From Ancalomicrobiaceae bacterium S20 (GTDB taxonomy: Bacteria > Pseudomonadota > Alphaproteobacteria > Rhizobiales > Ancalomicrobiaceae): DNA of 64,000 nucleotides. Positions within the stretch are counted from its first letter, which is position 1. The number at the start of each line of letters is the position of its first letter. The stretch is taken from positions 620,001 to 684,000 of the forward strand of contig CP158568.1 of the NCBI GenBank assembly GCA_040269895.1, given 5' to 3'. Below, piece by piece: positions 29,406 to 40,722 of the stretch. Under the pieces are notes generated by a model. That model did not search any database, was not told the origin of the DNA, and saw nothing but the letters and a program-made list of their open reading frames with translations. A program made the position numbers and the translations under genes.

Positions 29406-29777
29406 ATGCGCGCGGTGGTCAGGAAAACGAACGAGGGGCTGCTCTTCGCCGCGCCCGACGACACGGTGCAGGCCGTGCCGTTCGAGGACGGCCGCGTCGT
29501 CGACCTGACGATCGACGGCGGTCGGCTGATCGTGACCGCCGAGGACGCGCCGAGCGGGGACGAGAGGCCCGGCGCGTCGGCGGATGCCAAGGGAAGCCGT
29601 GCGATCGAGCCGGAACGCCGGAGCGGCGGTCTCTATGCCGGGATGACCAAAGCCGAGATCCGCGAGGAGAAGATCCGGCGCGTGAAGGCTCTGCAGGAGC
29701 GCCTGGCACGGTATCCGCGCACGGGTCTCGTTGCGGACAAGGCGTTCTACGATTCATTGAGTGACGAGGACGACTGA
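29406..29777 (+). CDS. AbrB/VapB-like antitoxin
   Basis: A 123-residue protein. The first 45 residues (MRAVVRKTNEGLLFAAPDD ... GRVVDLTIDGGRLIVTA) have the swapped-hairpin AbrB/SpoVT pattern of VapB-type antitoxins. An unusually long acidic spacer follows, and the C-terminal region (TKAEIREEKIRRVKALQERL ... DKAFYDSLSDEDD) is the likely toxin-neutralising helix. Its stop is directly followed by the GTG start of the PIN toxin remnant. The toxin is broken, so this antitoxin may be an orphan. Confidence 0.78.
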   Translation: MRAVVRKTNEGLLFAAPDDTVQAVPFEDGRVVDLTIDGGRLIVTAEDAPSGDERPGASADAKGSRAIEPERRSGGLYAGMTKAEIREEKIRRVKALQERLARYPRTGLVADKAFYDSLSDEDD

Positions 29778-30186
29778 GTGTTCGTCGACGCCTCTGCCAT
29801 AGCTGCGGTGCTGTTGGCCGAAGAAGAGGCTGTTCGGTTTCGCGACCTCATCGAATCCCGCCGCAGCTTTACGTCGGCAATTGCCGTCTACGAGGCGGCG
29901 CTGGCGATAGCGCGCGTGCGTGTCGTTCCCCCAGAGGTCGGACGGCTCATGGTCGTCGAATTCCTTGCGGAGCTTGAGGTCGAGACCCTGGACATCGGCT
30001 TCTCCGACGCCGAGGCCGCACTCGCCGCGCAGGCGCGGTTCGGCAAGGGCCGGCATCCGGCGCGGCTCAACATGGGTGATTGTTTCGCCTACGCCATGCG
30101 CGCAATCGCGGGCTGGCCCTGCTCTACAGGCCCTGCTCTGCAAGGGCGGCGACTTCGCCCAGACCGACATCCTCGGCGCTCACTGA
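29778..30186 (+). pseudogene. VapC-like PIN toxin, disrupted by two indels
   Basis: The N-terminal 105 residues are a good PIN domain: acidic residues in [23 protein letters not shown] and MGDCFAYA. The frame then breaks. A G is missing at ATG-CG (30096-30100), and a 14-bp tandem duplication (30115-30142) shifts it again. Reading through both restores [26 protein letters not shown] with the fourth acidic motif and a stop at 30186. The unshifted frame instead reads on in phase into pdxJ. GTG 29778 overlaps the antitoxin unit with no gap. The toxin is probably inactive, unless the indels are assembly errors. Confidence 0.8.
30115..30142 (+). repeat. 14-bp tandem duplication inside vapC remnant
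   Basis: GGCCCTGCTCTACA (30115-30128) is followed directly by GGCCCTGCTCTGCA (30129-30142), with one mismatch. Removing one copy restores the family C-terminus, so it is the likely disrupting event. Confidence 0.85.
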
Positions 30187-30347
30187 CGGTGCGTTCCGGT
30201 GAGGCAAGGGAACGGGTTTCTTCGTGGCGGCACGACAGCCGTGCTCTTTGCGCGCATTGTGCGCGACGGACGGCTGTTCTAGGCAAGTCTCCCCATCCCG
30301 ACCGGGCGCGGCCCCGGTCGAGGCGTTTTCGAAGGGAGCCTCGAACC

Positions 30348-31112
30348 ATGTCGGCGAGCCATACCCGCCTCAGCGTCAATCTGAACGCGATCGCGCAGCT
30401 CCGGAACAGGCGCGATCTGCCGTGGCCGTCGGTGACGGGGCTCGGCGCCGTGGCGCTGCAGGCGGGCGCGCATGGGCTCACCGTGCATCCGCGTCCCGAC
30501 GAGCGCCATATCCGGCGCACCGACGTGTTCGAGCTCGAGGCCATGCTCCGACGCGACTGGGCCGGTCGGGAGTTCAACATCGAGGGCTATCCGACCGAAG
30601 ATTTTCTCGCGCTCTGCGAGAAGGCCAAGCCCGAACAGGTCACGCTCGTGCCGGACGATCCGGCGCAGAGCACCTCCGACCATGGCTGGGACACGATCGG
30701 ACAGGCGGCACTGCTGCGCCCGGTGATCGAGCGGCTCAAGCGCCAGGGCATGCGCGTGTCGCTGTTCGTCGATGCCGAGCCGCGCTTCGCGGAAGGCGCT
30801 GCGGCGCTCGGTGCGGATCGCATCGAACTCTACACCGGGCCCTACGGCCATACCTTTGATCCGGCGAAGCGCGCGCCGCTGCTCGACGCGCTCGACGTGA
30901 CGGCCAAGACCGCTGAAGGGCTCGGCCTCGGCGTCAACGCCGGCCACGACCTGACCCTCGACAATCTGCCCGCGCTGATCGCGCGCGCGCCGTCCATCGC
31001 CGAGGTCTCGATCGGGCATGCGATCACGGCGGATGCGCTGCTCTATGGCATGGCCGAGACCGTGCGCCGCTATCGCGCCGCGATCGGCGATACCGAGGTG
31101 CTCGCGGTCTGA
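30348..31112 (+). CDS. pdxJ: Pyridoxine 5'-phosphate synthase
   Basis: A 254-residue TIM-barrel enzyme that closes the pyridoxine ring from 1-deoxyxylulose 5-phosphate and 3-amino-2-oxopropyl phosphate, the last ring-forming step of the DXP-dependent vitamin B6 route. Motifs: [13 protein letters not shown], the [16 protein letters not shown] substrate loop, [30 protein letters not shown] and the C-terminal [14 protein letters not shown] plus [19 protein letters not shown] 30348 follows AAGGGAG. The frame is open upstream into the vapC remnant, but that portion is not part of PdxJ. Confidence 0.96.
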   Translation: MSASHTRLSVNLNAIAQLRNRRDLPWPSVTGLGAVALQAGAHGLTVHPRPDERHIRRTDVFELEAMLRRDWAGREFNIEGYPTEDFLALCEKAKPEQVTLVPDDPAQSTSDHGWDTIGQAALLRPVIERLKRQGMRVSLFVDAEPRFAEGAAALGADRIELYTGPYGHTFDPAKRAPLLDALDVTAKTAEGLGLGVNAGHDLTLDNLPALIARAPSIAEVSIGHAITADALLYGMAETVRRYRAAIGDTEVLAV

Positions 31113-31509
31113 AGTCGGGCGACAGCACCCGGGGATCTGATGGGGATCGGCGGCGCGGAGAGATCTGCGCCGCGCCCGGGAGCCGTCGCGCGACTGTGGG
31201 CGGCGCGGGTCGGTCGGGGCCGATCGGCAGGGCCGGGAGGGACAGCCCGCGGAGCCCGTGTTCGTATTCACCCGCAATTCCGTTACGGCTTCCGCCGCGC
31301 GGGGCGCGCGTTGCCAAGTAATCGTTGTCGTTTCGCTTGAGCGCGGCCGCGGCGCGAATGCCACACCATTAATTATCCGCGGCGAAACCGTGGTTTCGCC
31401 GCAGTCGCGACCGTCTTTGATCTTCACCGCCCGTTAGACCGGATGGTATACGGCGTATCAACCAAACGCGCCGAACCGCCGCCCGAACCCTTCAGCCCGA
31501 CCGGTTTCC
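31113..31509. other. Noncoding gap with strong inverted repeat
   Basis: A 397-bp spacer between pdxJ and the membrane-protein gene without a convincing gene. A perfect 11-bp inverted repeat with a 2-nt centre, GCGGCGAAACC-GT-GGTTTCGCCGC, lies at 31379-31402. No U-tract follows, so it is more likely an operator or structured leader than a terminator. Confidence 0.55.
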
Positions 31510-34397
<2,888 letters not shown>

Positions 34398-34423
34398 GCC
34401 GATCGATCCCTCGGATCGTCTGG

Positions 34424-34457
34424 AAGGCCGGACCGCGCGTCCGGCCTTCTCCTTTTT
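34424..34457 (+). terminator. Rho-independent terminator after ilvC
   Basis: A perfect 10-bp stem AAGGCCGGAC with GTCCGGCCTT, CGCGC loop, followed by CTCCTTTTTG. It lies 26 bp after the ilvC stop. Confidence 0.92.
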
Positions 34458-34526
34458 GCGGGTGTCTGCGAACTCGCCTCGATCGGCCGGACCGGCTATT
34501 GAGGGGGACGAGAGGTCGTCCGACGC

Positions 34527-35627
34527 ATGTCCATCCGCATCGCCACTTTCAACGTCGAAAATCTGCTCAGGCGGTTTCAGCCCGAACGCGACCGGCGTAC
34601 CGGCTCGTGGGTGCCGGATCCGGCGGTCGGGCTCTACGACCACGAGTCGGAAGCCGAAGCGCGGCTCATCGAACGGGCGTTCCAGGTCGGCGTCTCGGAC
34701 GACCAGCGGCAGCTGACCGCGCAGGCGATCCGCGACACCAATGCCGACGTCGTCGCCTTGCAGGAGGTCGACGACCTCCGGGCGCTGCGCTACTTCCACG
34801 ACCGCTACCTGCGCCGAGCGGTCGACGAGCCCTATGAGCACTTCGCGCTGCTCGAGGGCAACGACAGCCGCGGCATCGAGGTTGCCGCCATGAGCCGGCG
34901 CGGCCTGCCGATCCGGGTCATGAGCCACGCCTCGCTGACCTACCGCGACCTGCAGCTCTACAACGACGATCTCCGGCGCTGGGGCGCGCGCGAGGACGAC
35001 CGGGTGTTCAAGCGCGACTGTCTCGAAGTCGAGGTCGACGTCTCGGGCCGGCTGCTGACCCTGTTCGTCTGCCACTTCAAGTCGATGGGCGACGGCCGCG
35101 ACAAGACCATGCCGATCCGGCGCGCCGAGGCACGCGCGGTCCGGCGGCTGATCGAGGACAAGTATGGCCCGGACTGCGCGGGCGCGAACTGGCTCGTACT
35201 CGGCGACCTCAACGATTACCGCGAGAAGGTCCGGCTGCTGCGCGAGCCCGACGGCCGGCTGCGCGGCGCGGTCGAACAGGCGGCAGCGACCGGGCTCGAT
35301 CCGCTGTTCGCCGATCATTTTGCCGTCAATCTGGTCGAGCGGCTCCGGCCGGCCGAGCGCTGGACGCACTACTATGCCGAGGAGCGCGAGCTCGCGCAGC
35401 TCGACTACATCCTCGCCTCGCCGGGGCTCGCGCGCGCCAATCCACATGCGCGGCCGGAGATCGTCCGGCACGGCTTGCCCTATCGCGTGCCGATGGAGGA
35501 TCTGGCCGGGGAGGGGACGCCGATCCGGCGCTATCCGCGGATCGGCTTCGATCGGCCGAAGGCGTCCGACCACTGCCCGGTGGTCGTGGCGCTCGACATT
35601 CCGGACGATGGAAGGATCAGGGCATGA
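34527..35627 (+). CDS. Endonuclease/exonuclease/phosphatase family protein
   Basis: A 366-residue EEP-fold hydrolase. Diagnostic motifs occur in order: IRIATFNVENL (metal-binding Asn), VVALQEVDD (metal-binding Glu), the SHA.LTYRD loop, LVLGDLND (catalytic Asp/Asn pair), and KASDHCPVVVALD (catalytic His). No signal peptide is seen. The family includes nucleases, phospholipid phosphatases and other phosphodiesterases, so the substrate is unknown. Its stop overlaps the NUDIX gene start (ATGA), pointing to a two-gene operon. Confidence 0.92.
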   Translation: MSIRIATFNVENLLRRFQPERDRRTGSWVPDPAVGLYDHESEAEARLIERAFQVGVSDDQRQLTAQAIRDTNADVVALQEVDDLRALRYFHDRYLRRAVDEPYEHFALLEGNDSRGIEVAAMSRRGLPIRVMSHASLTYRDLQLYNDDLRRWGAREDDRVFKRDCLEVEVDVSGRLLTLFVCHFKSMGDGRDKTMPIRRAEARAVRRLIEDKYGPDCAGANWLVLGDLNDYREKVRLLREPDGRLRGAVEQAAATGLDPLFADHFAVNLVERLRPAERWTHYYAEERELAQLDYILASPGLARANPHARPEIVRHGLPYRVPMEDLAGEGTPIRRYPRIGFDRPKASDHCPVVVALDIPDDGRIRA

Positions 35628-36349
35628 TCGAACCGCTCGACCGCATCATCCGGGTCGCGGAGGTCGATCTCGCGATCCGCGCGGAACCGCACGCCTTCGC
35701 CCCCGAGCGGCGCGCGGCGATCCTCGATGGCTTCGCGCGCCTCCAGGCTCAGAACCCGCAGCTCTGGAACGGGCCGATCTACCTGTTCGACCGGGTCCGG
35801 ATCGAGCATGAGGCCGGCGGCCGGCTGGTCGCCGAAGGGGCGGCGGCTGATTTCGCCACCTATCTCGACTGGCGTGTCGGCGACCCGCTAGACCGGCGCT
35901 TCGCCCATGTCTTCCCGGTCGGCGCGATCGTGACCGCCGACAACCGGCTGCTGGTCGGCCGGATGGGAGCGCATACCGCCAATCCGGGTCGCCTCTATCC
36001 GCCGTCGGGCTCCTTCGACCCGCAGGATCTCGTCGACGGCCGTCTCGATCCGCTCGCCAACGCGCTCCGCGAGATCGACGAGGAGGTCGGGCTCGATCCG
36101 ACCGGGTGGGTGTCCGAACCGGGCTTCTGGATCGTGCCCTCGGGCATCCATCGCTATGCGGTCGTCAAGGTCTACCGCGCGCCAGACACCGCGGCCGCGC
36201 TGCAGGCCCGTGTCGAGGCCTTCCTGCCGGACGGCAGCGACGGCGAGCTCGACGGCGTCGTCTTCGTGGGGGTCGACGAACGCCTCGACCCGACGCTATC
36301 GGCAGCGTATGTCAATCCGCTACTCGCCGAGCTGGCGCGGTCGCGCTAG
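35624..36349 (+). CDS. NUDIX hydrolase
   Basis: A 241-residue protein with a NUDIX domain in its second half (FPVGAIVTADNRLLVGRMG onward). The Nudix box is recognisable, GSFDPQDLVDGRLD followed by REIDEEVGL, with a slightly longer loop than the classic 23-residue box. The N-terminal 80 residues match the arrangement of proteins that hydrolyse nucleoside diphosphate derivatives, but the substrate is unknown. It is coupled to the EEP gene by a 4-bp overlap. Its stop codon lies inside a 17-bp inverted repeat. Confidence 0.9.
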   Translation: MIEPLDRIIRVAEVDLAIRAEPHAFAPERRAAILDGFARLQAQNPQLWNGPIYLFDRVRIEHEAGGRLVAEGAAADFATYLDWRVGDPLDRRFAHVFPVGAIVTADNRLLVGRMGAHTANPGRLYPPSGSFDPQDLVDGRLDPLANALREIDEEVGLDPTGWVSEPGFWIVPSGIHRYAVVKVYRAPDTAAALQARVEAFLPDGSDGELDGVVFVGVDERLDPTLSAAYVNPLLAELARSR

Positions 36350-36386
36350 AGCGGCATCCGATCAGATTGGATCGGATGCCGCTCTA
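36347..36386. repeat. 17-bp perfect inverted repeat over the NUDIX stop codon
   Basis: TAGAGCGGCATCCGATC (36347-36363) pairs perfectly with GATCGGATGCCGCTCTA (36370-36386) across a 6-nt loop. No T-tract follows. The first three bases are the NUDIX stop. The sequence type resembles dispersed intergenic palindromes of Hyphomicrobiales. Confidence 0.85.
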
Positions 36387-36397
36387 GCCTACTTGTA

Positions 36398-36463
36398 AAC
36401 GCAAGCCTTTTCCGATCGGAGCCAATCACTCCGATCGGGCCTTGCTCGAGAGCAGGATGCGTT
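36398..36463. repeat. Nested palindromic element
   Basis: Outer arms AACGCA (36398-36403) and TGCGTT (36458-36463) enclose an inner 9-bp stem CCGATCGGA (36412-36420) with TCCGATCGG (36430-36438). With the adjacent 17-bp palindrome it forms a composite of about 117 bp that looks like one mobile or dispersed repeat unit. Confidence 0.65.
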
Positions 36464-36619
36464 AAGACGGGGGCACATCGCGCCGATCTGGAGGCATTGC
36501 GCTCTCGTGGTCCAGCCCATTCGACCCATGCGCCTGCGCCTGTTGGAATTCCAACGTAGTTCAGTCAAGTTGGTGGTCCGATCGCGGGACCGCTGTCCCG
36601 CCCTCAGCCGGAGCGCTCC

Positions 36620-37540
36620 ATGGCCCGTCGTTACGCCGTCCTCGACGTCTTCACCACCAGTGCTCTGGAAGGCAACCCGCTCGCGGTGGTGCTCGACAGC
36701 GACGGGCTCGACGGGCAGCGGATGCAGGCGATCGCGCGCGAGTTCGGCCTGCCCGAAACCGTGTTCGTGCTGCCGCCGACCAATCCGGCGCATTCGGCCA
36801 AGGTGCGCATCTTCACGCCCGGCCGCGAACTCGCCTTCGCCGGCCACCCGACCGTCGGCACCGCGGTGCTGCTCGCCGCGCAGCGCTTCGGCGCGGTCGA
36901 TCGCGAAATGGACGCGGTCGTGGTGCTCGAGGAACAGGTCGGCATCGTGCGCTGCGGCGTCAAGCTGTCGCCCAACGCTGCGGCCTACGCCGAGTTCGAT
37001 GTGCCGCGGCTTTCCGAACCGTTGGTCGAGAAGCTCGGCTCCAAGGGCGCCATCGCCGACGCGCTGTCGCTGCGTCCGGCCGATATCGGCTTCGAAAACC
37101 ATGTGCCGAGCGTTTGGACCTGCGGCTCGCCGTTCGTCTATGTGCCGGTCGCGGGTCTCGAGGCGATCCGCCGGGCGGCGGCGGTGCCGGCGCTGTGGGA
37201 CGTCGCCTTCGGGTCGATGGCCAAGACCGGCGTCGGCGCCTACCTCTACACGCGCGAGACGCTGTTTCGCGAGAACACCTTCCACGCCCGCATGTTCGCG
37301 CCCGCCTCGGGCATCACCGAAGACCCGGCGACCGGTGCCGCGGTCGCCGCCTTCGCGGGGCTCGTCAACCACTTCGACGACCTGCCGAACGGCGAGCATT
37401 CCTACCGGATCGAGCAGGGTTTCGAGATGGGGCGGCCGAGCCTGATCGATCTGGAGGTCGAGGTCGAGAGCGGCAAGCTGACCGCGAGCCGCATCGGCGG
37501 CCATGCGGTGCGCATCGCGGAAGGCTCGATCGAGGCGTAA
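36620..37540 (+). CDS. PhzF family isomerase/epimerase-like protein
   Basis: A 306-residue PhzF-like protein built of two similar alpha/beta barrels. Family motifs are YAVLDVFTTSALEGNPLAVV at the N-terminus, the conserved active-site glutamate in FGLPETVFVLPP, FAGHPTVGTAV, and ITEDPATGAAVAAFAG in the second half. Apart from phenazine-pathway PhzF, most members have unknown substrates, and no phenazine genes are present here. ATG 36620 has no neighbouring gene closer than 270 bp upstream, so it probably has its own promoter. Confidence 0.93.
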   Translation: MARRYAVLDVFTTSALEGNPLAVVLDSDGLDGQRMQAIAREFGLPETVFVLPPTNPAHSAKVRIFTPGRELAFAGHPTVGTAVLLAAQRFGAVDREMDAVVVLEEQVGIVRCGVKLSPNAAAYAEFDVPRLSEPLVEKLGSKGAIADALSLRPADIGFENHVPSVWTCGSPFVYVPVAGLEAIRRAAAVPALWDVAFGSMAKTGVGAYLYTRETLFRENTFHARMFAPASGITEDPATGAAVAAFAGLVNHFDDLPNGEHSYRIEQGFEMGRPSLIDLEVEVESGKLTASRIGGHAVRIAEGSIEA

Positions 37541-37543
37541 GGC

Positions 37544-37927
37544 CTACCAGAGCCGCTCGACGCTGAAGGTATCGAACAGGCGCTCGTTCGAGACGAGCTG
37601 CAGACGGTCGATTTTCGCCTGCGCGATCAACATGCGGTCGAACGGATCCCTGTGATCATGGGCGAGAGTGCCGGCAAGCGTACCGGCTTCGAAGCTGATC
37701 GGGCGGGGGGGGAAGCCGTGGGCCAGGAGGGATCCTGTGAGATCCGCCGCAATGTGGCCAAAACCGTGCAGCTTTCCGAGCCGAGCCTTAGTCGCGATCT
37801 CCCAGGCTGTCGCAGCGCTCACGTGAACCACCGTTGCGCTCCGGATCGCTTCGGCCGCCGCCATGCTCAGCTTGTCGTCTCCGACCATCCACCAAAGGAA
37901 CGCGTGGGTATCCAAGAGCAGGTTCAA
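37544..37927 (-). CDS. vapC: PIN-domain toxin (VapC-like)
   Basis: A 127-residue PIN ribonuclease. The acidic residues expected for the metal site lie in LLLDTHAFLWW, TAWEIATKARLGKL and DHRDPFDRMLIAQA. This subgroup usually cleaves specific tRNAs or rRNA when freed from its antitoxin. The start is taken as TTG 37927, which overlaps the antitoxin stop by two bases, giving MNLLLDTHAF. The frame is open a few codons upstream. Unlike the vapC at 29.8 kb it is intact. It ends 3 bp from the convergent PhzF gene. Confidence 0.88.
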   Translation of the reverse strand: MNLLLDTHAFLWWMVGDDKLSMAAAEAIRSATVVHVSAATAWEIATKARLGKLHGFGHIAADLTGSLLAHGFPPRPISFEAGTLAGTLAHDHRDPFDRMLIAQAKIDRLQLVSNERLFDTFSVERLW

Positions 37928-38184
37928 TCCCCGCCCTCCCACATCTTGAGTTCGTCGTCGGGAAGCGGATCAAAGAACGACTCGTCGAGCGTGATGAGCC
38001 CTTTCCACCGTCCCGGCACGCGCGGAGGCAGCGCCGCCTGTTCGGTCGTCGGCGTCGTCTCCCGAACGGGAACGATCTCGGCGACCGGCTTGTCGCCCTC
38101 GACGAGCACGACCGATTCACCCCGGCGCGCCGCGGCGACCAGATCGTCGAGTTCGGTATCCGGCTTCAGCTGAACGCGGGCCAT
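37924..38184 (-). CDS. Phd/YefM-type antitoxin
   Basis: An 86-residue protein. The N-terminal half (LDDLVAAARRGESVVLVEGDKPVAEIVPV) is the Phd/YefM DNA-binding fold, and the C-terminal tail (GLITLDESFFDPLPDDELKMWEG) is the toxin-binding part. AGGAGG lies 7 bp before ATG 38184. Its stop overlaps the toxin start, so antitoxin is translated first. The pair is expected to repress its own promoter. Confidence 0.9.
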   Translation of the reverse strand: MARVQLKPDTELDDLVAAARRGESVVLVEGDKPVAEIVPVRETTPTTEQAALPPRVPGRWKGLITLDESFFDPLPDDELKMWEGGD

Positions 38185-38343
38185 GGCGAACCTCCTGCTC
38201 CTCGTTCCATATTGCCTCGGATCACGGCGTCCGAGAAGCGGATCGCCGCCGTCGCAGCATTAACCTCTTGCCAACGCGCGCGGGCGAAGCTATCGAAAAC
38301 GAACGTGCTGCAAATCGCGGCTTTCCGAGGATTGACGTTTCCC
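38185..38343. other. Intergenic region before the leuA leader
   Basis: First part of the 397-bp gap between the divergent antitoxin gene and leuA. It should contain both promoters; no motif was strong enough to call. The rest of the gap holds the leader peptide and its stem. Confidence 0.4.
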
Positions 38344-38448
38344 ATGTCCGCGCCCGAGATTCATCGGCTGGCTGCGACGAACCCGGCGATCACGCCGGGC
38401 GGAAACACGTCCCTTCTTTCCTCGCTGCTTCTCCTTATCGGCCCCTGA
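38344..38448 (+). CDS. leuA leader peptide (leucine attenuator)
   Basis: A 34-codon frame from ATG 38344 to TGA 38446, ending SLLSSLLLLIGP. Six leucine codons within eight codons sit immediately before the stop, and the stop lies inside the left arm of a hairpin (38442-38485). This matches the design of leucine-responsive attenuation leaders. A purine-rich GAGGATTGACG sits a little far upstream; a shorter start within the frame is possible. Confidence 0.75.
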   Translation: MSAPEIHRLAATNPAITPGGNTSLLSSLLLLIGP

Positions 38449-38485
38449 GCGCCGACCGACCCTGCATGGGGCGGGCTCTCAGGGG
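38442..38485 (+). promoter_or_regulatory. Hairpin overlapping leuA leader stop
   Basis: CCCCTGAG (38442-38449) pairs perfectly with CTCAGGGG (38478-38485). No U-run follows, so it may act as an alternative structure or as a Rho-influenced attenuator and not as a classical terminator. Confidence 0.55.
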
Positions 38486-38581
38486 ACACACGCGAACGGC
38501 ACCCGATCCACGGCGCCGAAGACCTGGTCACAACCGACATGACGACCGGTCCGGCGCGAGCAGCATCCGAGGACACACTCC

Positions 38582-40201
38582 ATGAACGCCCCCACCCATA
38601 CCCAGGGCCAGACCGCCGCCGTATCGACTGCCGCCGCCAAGGAGCGCGTGGTGATCTTCGACACCACGCTGCGTGACGGCGAGCAGTCCGCCGGCGCCTC
38701 GATGACTTTCGAGGAGAAGCTGGCGGTCGCCGAACTGCTCGACGAGATGGGCGTCGACATCATCGAGGCCGGCTTTCCGATCGCCTCGGTCGGCGACTTC
38801 GAGGCGGTCAGCGAGATCGCCCGCCGCACCGACAATGCCGTGATCGCCGGTCTCGCCCGTGCGATCTCGGCCGATATCGCCCGCTGCGGCGAGGCGGTGC
38901 GCCATGCCAAGCGGCCGCGCATCCACACCTTCGTGTCGACCTCGCCGATCCATCTGAAGTACCAGATGAACAAGACGCTCGATCAGGTGATCGAGATCAT
39001 CCACGGCACGGTCACCCAGGCGCGCAATCTGGTCGAGGACATCGAGTGGTCGGCGATGGATGCCACCCGCACGCCGATCGACGATCTGTGCCGCTGCGTC
39101 GAGGCGGCGATCCGCTGCGGCGCGACCACGATCAACCTGCCGGACACGGTCGGCTATGCGACGCCTGAGGAATACGAGGCGATGTTCCGCTCGGTGATCG
39201 AGCGCGTGCCCGGCGCCGACAAGGTGGTCTTCTCGGCGCATTGCCACAACGATCTGGGATTGGCGACCGCCAATTCGCTCGCCGCGCTGCGCGGCGGCGC
39301 GCGCCAGATCGAGTGCACGGTCAACGGCCTCGGCGAGCGCGCCGGCAACGCGGCGCTGGAGGAGGTCGTCATGGCGATCCGCACCCGCGCCGACATCCTG
39401 CCCTATGCGACCGGCATCAAGACGCCGATGCTATTGCAGGCCTCCAAGCTGGTCTCGACCGTGTCGGGCTTCCCCGTCCAGTACAACAAGGCGATCGTGG
39501 GCAAGAACGCCTTCGCGCACGAGAGCGGCATCCATCAGGACGGCATGCTCAAGAACATGGAGACCTACGAGATCATGCGCCCCGCCGACGTCGGCGTGAA
39601 GGCGACCAATCTCGTCATGGGCAAGCACTCCGGCCGCCATGCCTTCAAGGAGAAGCTGAAGGAACTGGGCTACGAGCTGGGCGAGAACGCCTTTGAGGAC
39701 GCCTTCAAGCGCTTCAAGGATCTGGCCGACCGCAAGAAGCATGTCTACGACGAGGACGTCGAGGCGCTGGTCGAGGACGAGATCGCGACCATTGGCGAGA
39801 ACGGCCGCGTCATGGCGCTGACCGTCATCGCCGGCACGGGTGGCCCGCAGAAGGCGATCATCACCATGGACATGGGCGGCACGCATGTGACGCGCGAGGC
39901 GAACGGCTCGGGTCCGGTCGACGCGACCTTCAACGCGATCCGCTCGATCTGGCCGCACGAGGCCAAGCTGTCGCTCTATCAGGTCCATGCCGTGACCGAG
40001 GGTACCGACGCGCAGGCCGAGGTGTCGATCCGGCTCGAGGAGACCGGCCGCATCGCGACCGGCCGCGGCGCCGATGTCGATACGCTGGTCGCCTCGGCCA
40101 AGGCCTATGTCTCGGCGCTGAACAAGCTGTCGGTACGCCGCCAGCGCAGCGCCAGCGAGGTCACCGGTGCCGAGCCGGTGCGGGTCGGCGAGCGCGTCTG
40201 A
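38582..40201 (+). CDS. leuA: 2-isopropylmalate synthase
   Basis: A 539-residue enzyme that condenses acetyl-CoA with 2-ketoisovalerate, the committed step of leucine synthesis. The TIM-barrel has the metal site and signature VVIFDTTLRDGEQSAGASM, FSAHCHNDLGLATANSLAA and VNGLGERAGNAALEEVVMA. The C-terminal regulatory domain (GPQKAIITMDMGG... to the end) mediates leucine feedback inhibition. The family length is normal. ATG 38582 lies 133 bp after the leader-peptide stop. A hairpin (40282-40309) follows the gene. Confidence 0.97.
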   Translation: MNAPTHTQGQTAAVSTAAAKERVVIFDTTLRDGEQSAGASMTFEEKLAVAELLDEMGVDIIEAGFPIASVGDFEAVSEIARRTDNAVIAGLARAISADIARCGEAVRHAKRPRIHTFVSTSPIHLKYQMNKTLDQVIEIIHGTVTQARNLVEDIEWSAMDATRTPIDDLCRCVEAAIRCGATTINLPDTVGYATPEEYEAMFRSVIERVPGADKVVFSAHCHNDLGLATANSLAALRGGARQIECTVNGLGERAGNAALEEVVMAIRTRADILPYATGIKTPMLLQASKLVSTVSGFPVQYNKAIVGKNAFAHESGIHQDGMLKNMETYEIMRPADVGVKATNLVMGKHSGRHAFKEKLKELGYELGENAFEDAFKRFKDLADRKKHVYDEDVEALVEDEIATIGENGRVMALTVIAGTGGPQKAIITMDMGGTHVTREANGSGPVDATFNAIRSIWPHEAKLSLYQVHAVTEGTDAQAEVSIRLEETGRIATGRGADVDTLVASAKAYVSALNKLSVRRQRSASEVTGAEPVRVGERV

Positions 40202-40281
40202 GCGCGGCGCCGGTATTCGTGCGGCGGTGCCTCGTTCGAGGACGAGCGGTCGACGGACCCGTCACTCATCAGAACCGAAAC

Positions 40282-40318
40282 AGCGGCGCGGGCGAGAGCC
40301 TGCGCCGCTTTCCGTTCG
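40282..40318 (+). terminator. Probable terminator after leuA
   Basis: AGCGGCGC (40282-40289) pairs with GCGCCGCT (40302-40309), extendable by three pairs, followed by a weak TTCCGTTC tract. The remaining part of the 334-bp gap to the tRNA gene shows nothing else. Confidence 0.6.
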
Positions 40319-40535
40319 GGCGCTCCGTGCCCGTCTCGGCCAGGTGCTTTCGAATGCATGACGCAAGAGCGGGACGGCCGCGTGCGCGCGCATCGGGCGT
40401 CGATTGCGGGGGCGCCCGAAGGAGTTATCCACAATTCATCGAACCATCGCATTCGGGCTTGCGCGGTGGGAATGCCCCCGCTATATGGGGGGCCTCCGAC
40501 GACGGGGCGCCCACAAAGGCGGCTCCGAAACGGTC

Positions 40536-40611
<76 letters not shown>

Positions 40612-40641
40612 ATTTTCTCCCGGAATTCAAGCGACATTCCG

Positions 40642-40671
40642 AACGGCCCTGCGGGGCCGTTTCGCTTTTCT
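40642..40671 (+). terminator. Rho-independent terminator after tRNA-Lys
   Basis: Perfect 8-bp stem AACGGCCC with GGGCCGTT, TGCG loop, followed by TCGCTTTTCT. It lies 30 bp after the tRNA. Confidence 0.85.
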
Positions 40672-40722
40672 CGGGCTCGGGACGTCCCGGCCGCGCGCGG
40701 CGGGGGTGGTGATCGCGCGCAT

